This document shows, piece after piece, positions 62,100 to 64,000 of a stretch of DNA of 64,000 bases. The stretch covers positions 1,005,450,157 to 1,005,514,156 of the forward strand of contig NC_056747.1 in NCBI RefSeq assembly GCF_019279795.1, written 5' to 3'. How positions within the stretch are numbered: position 1 is the stretch's first letter; each line of letters begins with the position of its first letter. Below the pieces are notes generated by a model. That model was given only the letters and a program-made list of their open reading frames with translations, was not told the origin of the DNA and made no database searches. The translations under genes were made by a program, and so were the position numbers. The DNA comes from Protopterus annectens. Its lineage: Eukaryota; Chordata; Ceratodontiformes; Protopteridae.

Positions 62100-63896
62100 A
62101 TGCACCAGCCCTCAGAACTTCTCAGCTGTCAGTGGTATGCCAGGTGTTCCTGCTACCGCTGTCAGATTCAAAGATTTAAGACAAGTACTCCGTCGTGGAC
62201 CCTTAAAGTCCTTCCTTTTACTTGTATTGCATGTTCATGTCATCCAGAAAGAGCAAGTTAAGTGTGGCAGATTCCTTACAAGTAAGCCCATCATCAGTGT
62301 CTTTTCTGCTTAGGACTGTCGCACGACTACAAGGCCTACTCAATTTGTCAGGTGTTTGTACACAAGACCCTACGTAGCCGTGTGCATGCTTTAAATAAAC
62401 CTTTACTTGGAAAACCAACACTTTAAGCAGATTGCATTAGGGATGGAGGGCTCAGTCGCCTACCTAGGGATGGAGGGCTCAACTGCCAGAAAAGAAGGGC
62501 AAGACCTTACGGCCAATCTCTTCACTGTGCCTCTGTCCGATGCTCAGCTAGTGGCCGACCTCGGCCTTGTAGAGAGATCCCGTATCCGCCACAATGGATG
62601 TAGCGGGAACCTCCACAGATGTGCACAATCCCACAGTGAGAGCACGTCTGATGAGGCTTTACCGATACCTCTCTGCTGGGGAGGGAACCAGCATTTTCCG
62701 AAGGCCTGTCTGATCCCTCCGGTCCTTTCCAGGCTCCAGATTCTAGACCCCTTCAGATCCCTGCTAGGCCCCTTAAAAAGAAAGCAGGTCTCTCCATCTT
62801 CTGAAAGCCTGCGTGATCGGCAGGCTTTCAGTCAAAGCCTGTTTAATGCTTTCTACTGTGAGTGTTAACATATCCCCACCACTCCTGAGCCCTAGGCCTC
62901 AGTCCTCAGATCCTAACATGAGGGAAGAGGAAGACTTTTCCGATTCCTCCTCTGAGGAATCTTTATCTTACACATCCCATATTTCTTTCCCCGTGTGGTA
63001 TGGCTCCCCAGAGGAAGAATCAGTCGATCCTGACTCCCCAGCTGAGGACTTGAACTTTGGGGAAACTATCTCCAAGATGAAGGATCGTTTCAAGTAGGAA
63101 TCGTCATGACCTCATTCAGATGGATTTCCCAAGCCCATCTGCTGTTCCACCTATCCTTCCTGCTTTTCTAGATGCCTTCTCCTCAGCATCACTTAATCAA
63201 GATTCACAACCACCTGCTCCACGCTGACCTGACCGACTTTATAAGGTGCCTGACACTGCTAAGAATCTGCTGAAATACCCACCTGCTGACCCAGCCACAA
63301 TCTGTGTCTCTAAGGGGCAAGGCCTCTAAGCTTTTACCCACTACCACCATTCTCCCTGCTGACAAAGACAGCACAACAATGGAACGTCTGGGTAAGAAGA
63401 TTTATAGCTCTTCTACCTTGTCATTCAGGGTGACTAACTACCAGACACACATGGCCAAGTGTGCTTCATCTCTCTTGGAATCAGCCACCAGAGAACTGAC
63501 TGATATCCCTGACTGCTCTGCTAAAGCCTCACTGTCCTCTCTCCTGGCCCTAACTTCCCAGGTTACCAGGCACTCTCTATAAAGTGCAGTTATGATGCTG
63601 CTGAATCTTCAGCCAGGTCAGCAGCATCAGGATCTGCCTTGCGTAGATACTCTTGGCTTCGCCTCCAACCCCTGCCTGATGATTTTGGGGCTAAGCTTAT
63701 TGATGCACCCCTGGACAGTACAGCATTGTGTGACTCTAAAGTAGCAGACTTTTTCAAGTCACTGCAGCAAAAATGTAAAGAAATGCAGGACCTTAAACAC
63801 TTGCTGGTCTCCCCCATACCAAAGTTTCAAAGGAACTATATAGCTAAAACTGTTTATAAGGAAGCACTCTCGTCCTGCTGCTCGTTCAAGGCCTAG
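62100..63896 (+). pseudogene. Second-lineage DIRS gag-like relic M (runs toward window end)
   Basis: A Cys-rich start (CSCYRCQ, FTCIACSCHPE, about 62130-62270) may be the counterpart of the main-lineage zinc cluster. Later SDSSSEESLSY, PAEDLNFGETISKMKDRFK (matches SFGETLHTMREHF) and a TAG, then PDRLYKVPDTAKNLLKYP, ERLGKKIYSSSTLSFRVTNY, YDAAESSARSAASGSALRRY, DFGAKLIDAPLDSTALC and KCKEMQDLKHLL. Same block order as main-lineage gag with low identity. Several stops. The last 100 bases are Pro/Arg-rich gag tail. Confidence 0.75.
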
Positions 63897-64000
63897 GAAT
63901 CCTACAAGGAGACAACCCACTCCAGCGAGAGCATCTCCCTCCTCTAGCTAGAGACCACCCTTTCAAGACAGGGCAGGTAGCATCCCGACTACCTGCCTTT

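Larger units (their letters stand above)
55535..62150 (+). mobile_element. Second-lineage DIRS relic K, split by copy L
   Basis: K proper is 55535-56562 plus 62029 to about 62150. It holds the RT N-terminal and core regions and the start of RNase H. It resembles copy D more than the main lineage (FQMVTLQSILPYLQ compared with FRMVTIQSILPLLE). No ITR, gag or YR of its own is visible. Confidence 0.7.

Overview
This 64 kb window looks like intergenic DNA from a large, transposon-packed animal genome. I see no host gene, tRNA or rRNA. It is a pile of retrotransposons, mostly DIRS-type (tyrosine-recombinase) elements. The abundance and nesting of DIRS copies, together with an L2/CR1-like LINE and a Penelope-like element with a GIY-YIG domain, suggest a vertebrate with an expanded genome. 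A salamander or lungfish is my best guess, but this is inference from repeat content only.

The main DIRS lineage is about 5.2-5.7 kb long. Its order is: left inverted terminal repeat (ITR) with a TATA box and usually a TGACGTCA site; gag with a Cys/His-rich N-terminus; reverse transcriptase (RT); RNase H; methyltransferase-like domain; tyrosine recombinase (YR); internal complementary region (ICR); a short region that usually carries a TA/TG microsatellite; right ITR. The ICR is the reverse complement of the joined termini (right end next to left end), the DIRS hallmark. A second, divergent DIRS lineage (copies D, K and M) has different ITRs.

Layout. 1-3720: DIRS copy E0, cut by a minus-strand Penelope-like element (about 641-2407). 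3721-4104: right end of another DIRS copy. About 4460-5020: gag-like relic. About 5030-7873: minus-strand LINE, split by DIRS copy A (7874-13545). 13546-14996: mostly unidentified. 14997-29422: three-deep nest, second-lineage copy D holding B (15459-20458 and 26046-26581), which holds C (20459-26045). 29423-31550: unidentified, with one microsatellite. 31560-33532: gag relic G carrying a solo inverted left ITR. 33533-55534: copy H holding F (34896-40126) and I (41052-45841 and 51380-52425); I holds J (45842-51379) and a 225 bp MITE-like inverted repeat. 55535-62150: second-lineage relic K holding L (56563-62028), the best preserved copy. About 62150-64000: second-lineage gag relic M, running off the window.

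The nests reveal insertion history and mechanism. Excising B, C, I or J on paper rejoins the host reading frame with no gained or lost base, so these elements integrate without target-site duplication. Seven well-defined junctions favour a G|TT target. Every copy carries frameshifts or stops. L is nearest to coding-competent, with three apparent single-base indels.
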